A DNA stretch of 64,000 nt from Apostichopus japonicus. Lineage: Eukaryota > Echinodermata > Holothuroidea > Aspidochirotida > Stichopodidae. The notes under the pieces are model-generated. The model was not told where the DNA came from. It saw nothing but the letters and a program-made list of their open reading frames with translations, and ran no database searches. The position numbers were made by a program, and so were the translations under genes. The stretch spans positions 43,593,611 to 43,657,610 of the forward strand of contig NC_092576.1 of assembly GCF_037975245.1 (NCBI RefSeq), written 5' to 3'. Positions within the stretch are counted from its first letter, which is position 1, and every line of letters starts with the position of its first letter. Below are positions 1 through 16,658 of the stretch, in pieces.

Positions 1-475
1 CGTCATAGCCTCACATTCCTGAAAGGTATTTGTTATTTTATTAAAATATTTTGTAAGATTTTATGACTTACAACCAAAATATACGTCAGGAGATCTCTTA
101 TGTGTCAAGGGAAGTATTTGTGATTTAACATCTGAAGAATGTTTGATTATATTTTTTAGATTTGTGAAAAAAAAAAAAAAAAATTATTAATGAAATATAA
201 TATCGACTCATGTTAAGGAAGTGAGGATGTGACATCACAACCTCACAGTTAGTTTTTCTACACCAGTCTCACCAAATCTTCAAAATGTGATATCTCCTTA
301 ACGGCGAATGCTATCATGGTAGTTTCTTCACTATTCTGTTTGTCGTTTTAAGCTCTTTCATACAAGATAGACATGTCAAACACCTGAACCAATCCTTTAA
401 GGCTGTGTTTGTGTTAATAACTACTTTGACGTTTCTGTTGGTTTGAAAGGATGCCGTCTACATATTGCTCAAAAT

Positions 476-775
476 AGGGGGCAGCAATGCTATTTAAGCA
501 CTAACTGTAACAACCACAGGGTAATAAATGTCATCATACAAACAAAAGGGTGCACATACTTCTTAGGAAAATACTTTATGCATGGGTTGATGCATTATTT
601 ATTCCTTAGTGCGTAAAATTTCGCACTAATACATAAAAACGTTACCATCAAATATGGTTGATAAGGGATTTGGTTGGCGGATGCAAACCAAAAAACTGCA
701 TACAACATAATGACTCAAAATAGAGGGCAACAATACTATTTAAGCACTAACTGTAACAACCACAGGGTAATAATA
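476..775. repeat. direct duplication of about 60 bp
   Basis: The segment at 476-535 (AGCACTAACTGTAACAACCA and flanks) recurs at about 716-773 with few changes, separated by about 180 bp containing no recognised feature. Bases 1-475 show nothing I can name. Confidence 0.7.
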
Positions 776-818
776 TATACATGCATAGTCATATTCGAAT
801 GCAAATTCAAGGCCTTAC

Positions 819-5521
<4,703 letters not shown>

Positions 5522-8080
5522 CTCATCTCAGTTTGTATATAGTTCTGTCTCATATAACCGGAAGAATATATCCGACATGGATAATATATTTAGGTTTAGG
5601 TTTCTATAATAATACAGACAAGGAATCAAGCAAATACTTTAGCATCACGTGACATGGCGCGTATCATAACTAGCGCATCGTTATGCGCGCGTCCCATTGG
5701 CTTTACGTTACAAAGCAATGTATGTTTATAAAGTTCGCAGAAGAGAAAATAAATTTCATTAACACGATTCAGTCCTAGCCGTCAGGAAAATGTTGTGATG
5801 ACCCAGTAGAAAGTATACTGTTGACACAAAGCGAATGGTTTATCCACACAAGAATCGTTATAATTATTAATAAATATATGTTATAGCCAGTTTTCCCTTT
5901 CTTGGTATATAATTCAGTAAGCACAGACAAAATCTCAGAATTTTTCTTTATTAGAACATCCGATATAGGCTATATACTTCCACAGTTTCTTACTTCGACG
6001 TACATAAATTGCTCAAGCATCATATATATATATATATATATATATAATCCCTGACTTATAATCTGTACTACAACTCTGCACTGCTATGGCAAAACCAGTC
6101 AATATTAAAACAAATTTAATGAAACTTTGATCCATGTAGGCCACACGTATTGTCCCAAAAAAAACACCTCTATACAACAGAATCTACTGTTTTTTTTTTC
6201 TCGATTTCTGACAGGTAATAAATGAAATGAAATGAATGAAGAATCTACTATTCAATAGAGTGTAGTATTGTCAAAAGAAGCCCTTATTTATTAATCACCA
6301 AGTTGCTTTTTACAGTGACGTCATCAACATTCTTTGGTCGAGTTTTTTCACGAAATTAGTTTTGTTTTCAGAGATACAGTTTATAGTAATTGCTTCCTAT
6401 TTTCGAGGACGTGAGAAAATCCTTTTATCGTAACGATTTATCAAAATATGAGTGAATATTCTTGGATTGATTTTAAAGTGGTCGTTATGAGACATTCTAT
6501 TATGAAGTAGGTCGGCAGAAACCTTTCCCTTAATATGAATAGAATTATGACCTTCGGTTGTGCGTATTCTCATTCTTTGTTGCATGTAACTTCAATAAAT
6601 ATCATTGGATAAAAAAAAATGATGATCCAAATTGTCCAATTGTTGAATGATATAACCGATATGAATTCAACATCTTTTATTAAATTCATGATTTTGGATG
6701 TTTTGGATCTAAAGGGAACCCCCCCCCCCCCTCCCCTTCAAGTGTGATTTCCTCAATCAGACTATTGCCACAAGAATCATTTCTATTGGTATAGACAATC
6801 AGCTTTTTTTTTCGAAGTAAAATCTCAGTAATAGCCATCCACCATAACTAATGCACAATCTTAATGTTGTATACAGACAGGGTAGTTTGGAGTCGACGTA
6901 ATTACATTTCATAGTTGTAGTTATAAACGTGTAACCTTGTGTTCATGTAAAACTATAGTAATATACGCAAGATAATCATAAGAAGACAGTTAATACTTTA
7001 CAAAGGTGCCATTTAAGATAGCATACGCCCTATTAAAAGCCCCATTATACATTACACACTAAATCACCATAATAACGTGGTCTCTAAATCTCGATCAAAG
7101 TTCTCACTAGTTAAACGCTACCCCTGACAAGTTGGCCTTCCATGGCACCATCAATTTTCCATATCATGACAGTGAAGAGTTTTTGCTATGAGAGAACCTG
7201 ATATTTTCGTCGATTGTAACAAACCTCTTTTACTCAGTAGTAGACTATTTTCTTACGCAGATCCTGGGAGGCCGAAATGGGTCTAAAATTGCCTCAATTG
7301 ACCAAATGTGTGCACCACGTGTACTTCCATTCATGCATGCTCTTCAACATTCAAGCCACAAAAAACCAACTATTAAAGGGTGTGAAGACTCGCGCAAAAA
7401 GAAACGTCTAATGCCGGTAATCTGACCTAGTTTCGAATGAGGTGTAACAGAAGTGTTAGACACCACCATCGATCCCAGAAAGTACACACACAGCTTGCTA
7501 CCGTCGGTAATTAGACACAAGTGTACAGTCAGTACACACAGCTGCGGTCAATACCCACAGCACAGTAAACAAACGTACAGCGATGGACATCTCAGGTCTA
7601 GATAAAAGATAACAAGGAATCACATTTCATTACTGTCTGCATTTTGTAGCGACAAGCAGAAAACTTCACTTGCAAGCAACGGGAAGTTGACTTTTTCAGA
7701 GCGCGGCACGCGGTTTGGGGCGAGTCTTCAATGCCTTTAAGCTCACATGTTCAGATGCACAGACTTTAACGGGACTCGAACCAGGGACCTATGGATATGT
7801 CAGAGGTCGCCTGTTCGAATTCTGTTCTAGCCATAAAATTCCTTACTCGGAAATTTCTCGGTCAGTTTTCCGTTATTCTTTTACTTAGAAAAAATACCAA
7901 AACAAAAGAAATTGTTATTATTTGTTTAGAACGACGTTGCATTTAGACCTACTTATAGAACTAATTTGTAGTTGAAATATGCCCCAGAATGAAGCATTCG
8001 AGGTCTAAGGTTTTTTTTTTATGGGGAATACCCAGTCACCATTCCCTACACTGGGGGTCCGCTTAGAAAATTAAAACAAT
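5522..8080. other. intergenic, upstream of the CUB gene
   Basis: AT-rich sequence with a TATA-like TTTATAAA (minus, near 5728), a CCAAT (minus, near 5697), short TA runs and the inverted partner of the 2590-2720 repeat at 7075-7190. A degenerate tRNA-like B box lies near 7765-7815. I see no convincing exon. Confidence 0.5.
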
Positions 8081-8100
8081 GCAGAGTTAATTATACCATC

Positions 8101-8660
8101 ATGAAATTATTCTACCAGTCAATCATCCAAAGTGTCATAACGTCTAGTATTATATGTTTCTTTGGCAGTATGCCGAAGAAGTACAGGGCAGAGCTGGAAC
8201 GTGTTCGGAAGTTAGCTGAACGCTGCATTGGTTCAAGCCTTCCGTCACTCTCATCCATATATGAAGAGAGTCTGATGAAGAAACTAAATAATATAAAAGA
8301 AGATCACACACACCCTTGTCATAGTCATGGTCTTATCATTTTCAACAGATCCGGGATACGATTACAGGTGCCCAATACTAAAACGTCCAGGTTCCGTAAT
8401 TCTTTCTTACCTGAGGCAATACACTTGTTTAACTCGCGTGCAAAGCGATTTGGGCACAGTGTGTGATCTGTCACTTGCAGCCCTCTGTGCTGCCTCTGTT
8501 ACTGTTCTGGTTCTGCTTATTTAGTTTTATTCTCGTAGTTGTTCACTAATAGTTTGTTTATTGTATGATTGTGTTTGTATTCACTACTGTTTTATGTTTA
8601 CTGTCGACGGGAAATAATTTCCGTTTTCTGTTTCCTGAAATGGACAATAAAGTTTCTATA
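8101..8660 (+). pseudogene. LINE reverse-transcriptase 3' fragment (CR1/Rex-like)
   Basis: An open frame 8101-8466 gives 121 residues typical of the C-terminal end of CR1/Rex-type non-LTR retrotransposon polyproteins: a Cys/Trp-poor tail with MPKKYRAELERVRKLAERCIG, a His-rich HPCHSHG and the closing motif TSRFRNSFLPEAIHLFNS. No RT core is present, so the copy is 5'-truncated. A short 3' region with AATAAA at 8647 and a TATC-type tail near 8665-8682 follows. Confidence 0.8.
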
Positions 8661-10974
8661 TACGGTATATCTATCTATTTAACGACCCTGAAATCTAGCC
8701 CCTCCTTTCTAAAATTCCACATCTGCCCTTTCTGCGTTACCAGTACTTTTTGTGGCACATTTTGAAAATTCCACAAACAATTGGAACCAGATTCGATCGG
8801 ATGGAAAATCCTTAGCTAAACTCCAAAAGTTGCAAATTGTGGGAATGTGTCAGTTTCTGATGTCATTTTTATAATCTTTATATCATTATTAGTAACGGTA
8901 TACGAAAAACAAACTTCATGATCACATTGTTTACTAACAGTAAAGTTGGACAGAAGGTGGATTGGCTATAGGAAAGGAAATTGGGGGCGCAATGCACAAT
9001 TGTAGCCACTTGTTGTAGACTATGTAGATCGGTGTGCGCATGCTCATGAAACAGAGAAGTCAGGATTGGAGCTTATCAGCAATTGTGTTCTCCACCAGGA
9101 CGGCGGGTTACTTCTTTTTTTGATAGATTATCAAATATAAACAATTTTTGTTAGGAAGACGTCGTATATTACCAATTATATTCTGTCTATTTCTTTGATA
9201 TATTTCTGATGAGAAAATTATTGAGACTGAACATGGAACAAAAGTTGTCGCAAAAACAGAAAAACTGAGGATATATGTTTTATAAATACAGATTAATGTT
9301 TGACCAAGAGCAGCGGTGAGGGAAAAATCTTCAAATTCAATGACCAAACTGAAAAAAAATAAAAACTTGAACCTCTAAATCTGCGAATTCGCGGTAAGGA
9401 ATTTGGAAAGTACAATGGCTTACATGTCTAGCTATGGTCAGAGAAGGGTATTGTTTTTTTTATACCCATGATGCAACATTTCCAATCTACGGCCTTAGAG
9501 ACCAACCAGTGAGGTTTCAATCCTCTTGACTAACACATTGAAACCTAGGTCCTTCAGTCAGCACATGGAAAACTTACTAAAAAGTAAGCCTATACACCAC
9601 CATATCACCATGGCAACAACTTCCCCAGTGACTTACTGCACACTAAATTCGTCACATTTCCAGGTCATCAGAGGAGATAAAAGATAGCTTATCCTGGCAT
9701 ATCCTAAAGCTGATTGCTTGGAATATCATGGTTTAGATTTTAAGCTAGAGGGATGATTGAATTAACTTTCAAGCATAGTTCTTTCCGAGACTAATACTAT
9801 TTGCAATTGTTGCATAATCTCACGTGACCCAAACGAAGTTTTTTTTCTAAACGTCTTAAATGTAATCAGGGGCGGATCCGGGGAGGGCCGACCCGGCCCC
9901 GGCCCCCCCCCCCCCTTTTTGGAAATCAGTTGCCTTTTTTTTATGTGGGAGTACTTCAAATTCCTAATAGGCATAACTTGGTGAAAGAAAAGCCTAATAT
10001 ATATCCAGCTGCTCTTCCCTGAAACGCGATCGTTTTTATTCCAAATTTGAAACTAAGGCAATTATCAGGCCTACGCGACATCACGTATTAATTACATACG
10101 GCTCAGTACTATTGTGCTGACTATTACTGTCAGGGAAATCAATGCACAGTTAGCAAGTATATCATAATTATCTGAATGAAAGGGGGTGTAGGCGGTTTTA
10201 CACTATCTAACGCAAAGGAGTCGCCAAGAACCTGAAGTATTTTTAAGGGAGGGCCCGAGGAACATGAACTTATAGCATGCTCCTCGTGGTGAAACATAAT
10301 TGCACCTATTAGGTGAATTGAGTGTACTGTTAATAGTAGGAGAGACTAGTGTAGGTTCTTATGACCAACTAGACCGGTTTCTGCTCTCAAACCTTATAGG
10401 AGGAGCTTCATCAATAGTAGCATTTGAATATTTTATATTCGGCCTGGGCGTCTAGTTTCACTATTTCAACCATTGGTGAAAGAGAAAACACAGTTCGATA
10501 ATTGGTCTCAATTAATTCTTCTTCTGCCGACTGCCATAAAAATAATATCGAAATGGAAATTCTTCGGTGCCAAATTTGACTTAAAATATGCACCAGATTG
10601 CATCTAAGGACGTTTAAAAACTAAAAATTTTCCAAAGGGGGAGGGGGACATCTCCTCCCCTTAGACCCCTCCCCCATTTAAGTCACCACTTCCAGATCCG
10701 TCGGCAAATCACATTCTCCACATCCCCCCCCCCCAACAAAAAAAAACCTTCGCTACGCCCGTGTCCGCGTGTTGCGAGATTAAGTGCCAATGTTTCAAAA
10801 GTACATTTTCAAATGTGTGGTTTTGATATGGGGTGTAATAGGTAAGCTTGAACACCATTGGTGGTTCCTTTTGTTTAGGTTTTGTAGTGAGGTATTGCCC
10901 ACGGTTTTCAAATTTTATGCCTTTCGTGGCTGAGGCAATTTCCTCTTTCTTATAGTTACGGGGTAACTGAGGGC

Positions 10975-11345
10975 GTTGTGGTCAAGTGGTTAAGGCAGTG
11001 GACTTGTGATCTAAGGATTACGGGTTCGAGCCCTGGCCAGATCATTGCGTTGTGTCCTTGGGCAAGGCGCTTTATCTCCATTGCCTCTCTTCACCCAGGT
11101 GTATAAATGGGGACCTGCGAGGTAACTTGTAAATCTAGTTGCGTGAACCGGTTTGTGGCTGCACCCTATGGGAAGTCCCCAGGGGACACGTGATTGTGGT
11201 GCACTGTGGTGCCCCAGGAGAGATTGATTGAATTGTGCACACTTTGGTGTGTGGGTGTGACAAGTTACCAATGACCAGGGGTTAAGTTGTAAAGTCGTGT
11301 GAGGAGGCATTAGCCTCATACAAGACTGTAAACCTTAAACTTTAA
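10975..11345 (+). mobile_element. tRNA-derived SINE
   Basis: Head GTGGTCAAGTGGTTAAGGCA (A box) and GGGTTCGAGCCC (B box) form a tRNA-like promoter. The body has CCTTGGGCAAGGCGCTTTAT and CACCCAGGTGTATAAATGG. The tail ends in TTTAACTTTAAC. Related copies are at 51505-51805 and 34930-35110. Confidence 0.85.
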
Positions 11346-12140
11346 CTTTAACAGTTTCTCTGTGAACGCATTCTTTTTCTGTAAGAAATCGGTCTCATCG
11401 TTACATAGACGTGCGTATCGTAAGACTTACCCTTTAATGAAGCCATTAAAAGTGGCAAGTGGGTGTGCAGAGTTTCTGTCGAGGTATTGGAAGGTTTCCG
11501 TGGGTTTGGTGTTGACTTTGGTGTCTAATAACCCATTGGTTTCAAACCTTGGACCTTTGAAGATTTTCAAGTCTAGGTATGTTACCTCGGTGTGTAATAC
11601 TTCTACCGTAAACTTTAAGAAGCGGTGAATTTCATTCAACCTGTTTACTAGTTGTTCAAGTTCCTGAAGTGAACCGTCGTAAAGCAATAGAATTTCATCT
11701 CTATAGCGGAGCCATTTTAAGATTTTATTATCTGGCGGTAAAATCTGGTTTTCCAGTCTATGCATGACGATATCACAGATTTCCGGAGAGGCTTGGCTAC
11801 CCATGGCGCAACCGATCTTTTGTAGATAGAATTGGTTATTGAACTCGAAACAGTTTCTTGTTAAAAATGAGTTCAAGTAGTTTGCGCATGGATATGGAAG
11901 ATATTTTATTTATTCCATATTCGCTTTTTTCCCCGCCTTTTCATAGACTTCTTGACATATATCTAATGCCTCCTCTTGGGGAGTATTGGTATACATGGCG
12001 ACGACATCGAGTGTAGCAAGTACTACTGCTTTTGGTAACGGGGTGGCTTCCACAATTTTCAGAATGTGATTTGTGTCTTTCACATAGGTGCTTTGTTTTA
12101 ATACAATAGGAAGCAAGAAATAGTCCACAAATTCCAATCT
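11345..12140 (-). pseudogene. Penelope-like element reverse-transcriptase fragment
   Basis: Two minus-strand frames (11910-12137, then 11427-11876) give consecutive RT segments. The first has LDVVAMYTNTPQEEAL (the PLE form of RT motif A). The second has QKIGCAMGSQASPEICDIV, a degenerate YRDEILLLY in place of the usual (F/Y)xDD motif, FTVE, YLDLKI and TKPTETFQYLDRNSAHP. These are typical PLE motifs. A frame break or stop separates the two parts, and the GIY-YIG nuclease is not seen. Confidence 0.85.
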
Positions 12141-12663
12141 TTTTCGGTCGGTGATCCGTTTCCGCTTATTATCGGGCCCTCCCTTAAAAATACTTCACGT
12201 TCTTGGCGACAACGTTGCGTTAGATAGTGTAAAACCGCCTACACCCCCTTTCATTAATAAGTATATCATAATTATCTCATTGAATACATCTTGTTTTATG
12301 TTTTTTGGGGGGGTGAATCTGGTTTCATAATTTTCGCGCAAAAGAAAAAAAACGAATCGACGCAATAATAGTGTATCCATTGTACATGCACTGTTGAACG
12401 TTGTTAAATATGTGTCTATCGAGAAAAAATATGTGCACAAAAAAGCGTGTCTGCAACGTTTCTGGTTTTTCTAGTTTTTGGAGAAATGTTTCACCATTTT
12501 GCATCTAAGCACTCACAATTAACCAAAAATTTCCAAGGGGGAGGACGCAGATCACTAAATGCTACCATCGGGATGTCGGCCCCCCCTTTCTCAAAATCCT
12601 GGATCCGCCCCTGGTAATCCTTCTGATTTTTAAGCCAACAACATATTCGTTAACACCCTAGCA

Positions 12664-13032
12664 CAGGGTTTCCCTAACTTTATCCCCCCACGAAGCCCCT
12701 GTGGTTGTCAGAGTTGTCCACGAACCTCCAACTTTTCGAGACAAGATCTGAGTCATTGTTATACTATAAAACGCATAACAGTGCTTCGTAAAGATCAACT
12801 ACTGATCACACGCGCGTTATGTTACTACAATGGCAACATATGCGTATGGAACGCGAAATGAGTTTGTCAATTGGTACGACTTTTGTATATATTACTACAT
12901 TATATGATATTTCAGATTTTAGTTCGACCAAAAGTACTCTATAGTTTTGACTTTCAGAAACGTCTCGCGAACCCCCTGGGATGGACTCACGCACCCCCTG
13001 GGGGTTCATGCACCCCAGTTAGGGAACCCCTG
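12664..13032. mobile_element. hAT-type MITE, 369 bp
   Basis: Ends CAGGGTTTCCCTAACTT and AGTTAGGGAACCCCTG are imperfect inverted repeats, flanked by a perfect 8-bp duplication CCCTAGCA (12656-12663 and 13033-13040). The size and 8-bp duplication fit a non-autonomous hAT. Confidence 0.92.
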
Positions 13033-15984
13033 CCCTAGCACGTAAAACGATGAAGACAGTTGCATATGTACTGTAGTATAGCATCTCACCTTAACTTATC
13101 CTCTAGCAATGTGGTATGTTTTTGTCTTCAGCTTCTCTTTTCCATGTAAGCGACTGCTAGACTATGCACTATGCACACCAAAGTTAAAACCGTAGTTATC
13201 ATTTGATCCCCATTTTGCCTACAACATTAAACAAGTATATTTTTATACCATACAAACAAATTAGTCTCAAAGCCAACACAAAAAAGAAAACAGATGAAAA
13301 TGTATTTATATAATATCCAATGTATTTATTGCTATAAAGAAGAAATCTTACATTTGAAAGCCCTCTGTGCGGTGAGAAGTCATTTCTCGTGGAACTGGTA
13401 CAATAATATTGTAGTGTAGTACTGGTATAGTTTTAATAAAGCACCAAGGTAAAACAAATCGGAACAATAAAAAACAAGAACAAGAACAACAATCACATTT
13501 TGCAGAGTTAATCAGTGTAAAAAATAAATATGTAAATTTAATCATTCACTTCCACTTTACTAAAGTGAACCACAGTAAAAAAAAAAATAAAAAAATATTG
13601 GTTACGTTAAAGACCTTTGCAAGTACCCTTCGTATTCATTTTATTTGGGGTGGGGGGGGGGTGGGGGGATCGGCAGCCACATATTAATTTATGCAAAACG
13701 TTCAGCCTATAGTTATATAAATTTAAGATCTAAGATCAAATTTTCTGCATACTGTACTCAAAACGGGCATATTGATTTTAATGCGCATGGACAGACATAC
13801 ATGGCACTCCCCAAAGTAAATACATACATACATACATACGCACATGCACCCATATGTCAAACAATCAAGAAACAATGTTACAAAATATGATTAAATTGTG
13901 TACCTACTGTACACTATATATTCATATGCACATGCATATATAGGCATACACACACGTGCAACCATATGTCAAACATTCTAGAAACAATGTTACAAAATAT
14001 GACTAAATTGTTTATACCTTCTGTAATCAATATCGGACTATTTTTACTGTATAAAAGTGCATTCACACATATACTTACATACTCGCCCACTAACTACGCG
14101 AAACATTGCAGAAGCGAAGACGTAACTGACTTCGACGGGAATGAAGTTAACAGGAAATACTAGTCTGAATAATGATACCAATATATTATTTACACATAAT
14201 TTGGCGGGCGCCGATCAAATTATTAGATCTTTGTGGTTGTACTCGCTTCAATAAATCATAATATAGTTAGTCATCTATGTAACCCCCCCCCGCCCCCAGG
14301 CTTCCAGAGACTCGCCAGGCGGCATAGACAATATGTCATAAACCTTCCCCCCCCCCCCCCGCCCACTGCAAAATTTGTCATTTTTACCGTATACTATGCA
14401 TATAAGAAATTAATTTATTTACCTTAAGGTATCGACTCACCAGTTTGTGAAAAGTTTCTGACCAATTACAGCAACTGTAATTGGCCATGTTTAGCATAAT
14501 ATTATAGTCTGAAAGTGGTGAAAGAGTCCATTTGGACGAACCACCAACCACCACCCATCTCCAACACTGACTACACCCTTATCAAAATTAGGCTACGCTA
14601 TAACATCCAACCAACCATTGCGTATAAGCACGGTTGTAGTTAACATGTTAGTAAAGCTTTACAAGAGGGAAAAAAACTATATTAAATGTTGTGGTCCACT
14701 ACTGTTAAGGTATAAGCCTGCCCAACCGCCCCCCCGTCGCCCCCCCCCTTGTATATCTGTACCATCATTGCATTATACCTAGTTACTACATGATTTACGG
14801 TGTCAAAACTTGTAGTATGGACTACATTATATGTACATTTATATTATTCTCAAGATAGGAGTCTTTTTTTTGTACACACAAAAATTGGCAAACAACCAAC
14901 ATTTAATGTGCTGTTTCGCTTGCTCATGCGGTAAAAAACTAGAAACATTTCCAAACTATTTGGTTTCATTATAGGTTAAACTGTTTTCTGTCCATTGCAA
15001 CAAGAGTAATGGAAATTTGTCGATGGCCAATATTTCGTTATCACGTATTTCTATATAGATGATCAGTTGAAAACCTATTATAAACCTCGAATCTCACTAC
15101 AATTGCAGTTAATCGCACCCGCAGTTACACTGCGATAGCAGAACAGAAGTAGTAGGAGCGATTCTCCAGACAACACCATACAATGGACTATAATCAGATA
15201 TAACAGCCTCCCCCCCCCCCCCCCCCCAAATGACAAGATAGGCGCGTCCTTGGTAAGAAAAACAATGGTTCATCGCATTTAATATTTATGTCATGACTAC
15301 TCTCGATTAGATAGTGTATTTTTTTATTTATATATTTTTCATTTGAAGTTATGGTTTGAACTATGAAAGTTATTTGAATTTTAACATTTAATGGCATCTA
15401 AACAGCCTCACATGTCACAGATCCAGTGTCCCGGGAATCTTTGATAAGTTTGAAAACCTTTTAGGTGTCTGCGGGGTTACGACGTGTTTATCAGTAGAAC
15501 AGGCAGATTCGAACGTTCTAATTGTCGGCAAGAGAGTACAGTTTTAATAAGTGATTGCCTGTTAGTACAAGTTTTCCTAGCAACGAAACCAAAGAGAAGA
15601 TCTGATTTCTACGTGAAATAGTAGTAGTAGAAGTTGTAGTAGCAGAAGTTGTAGTAGACTAGTAGTAGTAGAAGTAGTTGGAACAAATTAGTGACGAAAA
15701 AAATGAAGCCAGATTATAGCGCCATAAAGTTGTTTAACGTAAGCGATGACGCCAACCAAACATCTTTGGTATAACACCGCGCCAAATGCCACCTGTAGTC
15801 ATTTTTCCTTCTTTGTGAAAAATTCATGGTACGTTTGTTGTTGTTTTTTCTCAATTTTGAGCGAGTTTCTATTCAGAACGTGCTGAGCAATTATTGTTTT
15901 TTCTTCATCCAAAATTCAAATTATTTACCAAACGCTCTTGTAGACAAGACGTTCTTTAATTCCAGTTCTGCTTTCGCTTCAAAT
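13033..15984. other. intergenic, repeats only
   Basis: Holds a local duplication (about 13843-13890 and 13960-14010, sharing AACAATGTTACAAAATATGA), C runs of 10-18 at 14282, 14346 and 15210, a TAG-type microsatellite at 15620-15680, and no exon I can support. Confidence 0.5.
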
Positions 15985-16600
15985 CCTCGCAGAATATGCA
16001 TAGCTGTTCACGTTATGAATATTCATGCCCACTCTACGTCATACTCTTGTAATTCGGCAGCTGCTTCTTTCATTCACCCCTCGTAATATCTGTAGAGACT
16101 GTTCATGTTATGAATATTCATTCTCACTCTACGTCATACTCGTGTACCGGGCAGCTGCTATCTTCATTCACTCTTCGTAATATCTGTAGAAACTGTTCAT
16201 GTTATGAATATTCATTCTCACTCTACGTCATACTCGTGTACCAGGCCAGCTGCTTTTGTTCCTTCACCCCTTGTAAAATCTGTAGAGCCCGTTCATGTTA
16301 TGAATTTTCATTCTCACTCTTCGTCATACTCGTGTACCAGGGCAGCTGCTTTTGTTCCTTCACCCCTTGCAAAATCTGTAGAGCAAGTTTATGTTATGAA
16401 TATTCATAACCAGTCTGCGTCATAGTAGTGTACTGGGCAAGCTTTTTATAACTAGATCTCCTTCACTCCTCTTAAAATCTGTAGAGCCTGTTCATGTAAT
16501 GAATATTCATCGCCAGTCTACGTCATACTAGTGTACCGGGCCAGCTTTTTATAACTAGATCTGCTTTCTCCTTCACCCCTCGTAAAACCTGTAGTGCCTG
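15985..16600. repeat. tandem array of about 94-105 bp units derived from the LNX last exon
   Basis: Six units start at about 16013, 16108, 16201, 16297, 16393 and 16496, each led by TATGAATATTCAT on the plus strand, with a partial one before 16013. The unit at 16496-16600 includes the real LNX exon 12 end and stop; the others keep its matching parts (plus strand CGTCATACT-GTGTACC-GGGC-AGCT and CCTTCACCCCT-GTAAAATCTGTAG) with indels that break the frame. Confidence 0.9.
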
Positions 16601-16658
16601 TTCGTGCGATACTCTTGTCAAAGGATTATCGTTGACTTTCACGATGATGTCACCACAC
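16523..16658 (-). CDS. LNX: LNX exon 12: end of PDZ4, C-terminus and stop
   Basis: Acceptor attcaatccacag|G; 44 codons plus TGA at 16523-16525. It begins CGDIIVKVND, continues through the PDZ helix (HEQALQVLRGV) and ends SWPGTLV. Human LNX1 ends SWPGTFL, so the C-terminus is intact. The last part of this exon is the 5'-most (on minus) unit of the roughly 100-bp tandem array that continues downstream to about 15,985. Confidence 0.94.

Larger units (their letters stand above)
9867..12613. mobile_element. composite element with hAT-like terminal inverted repeats
   Basis: The ends are CAGGGGCGGATCC and GGATCCGCCCCTG, flanked by GTAAT on both sides (9862-9866 and 12614-12618), a 5-bp duplication. 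Sub-terminal segments 10153-10258 and 12173-12277 are also inverted copies of each other. The interior holds a tRNA-derived SINE (10975-11345) and a Penelope-type RT fragment. The layout suggests a non-autonomous foldback-like element that received later insertions. Confidence 0.65.

Noticed and set aside
7740-7830. tRNA gene near 7.78 kb
   Set aside because: Only B-box-like pieces in both orientations; no cloverleaf can be drawn.
11011-11319. 102-codon minus-strand frame
   Set aside because: Antisense of a tRNA-derived SINE.
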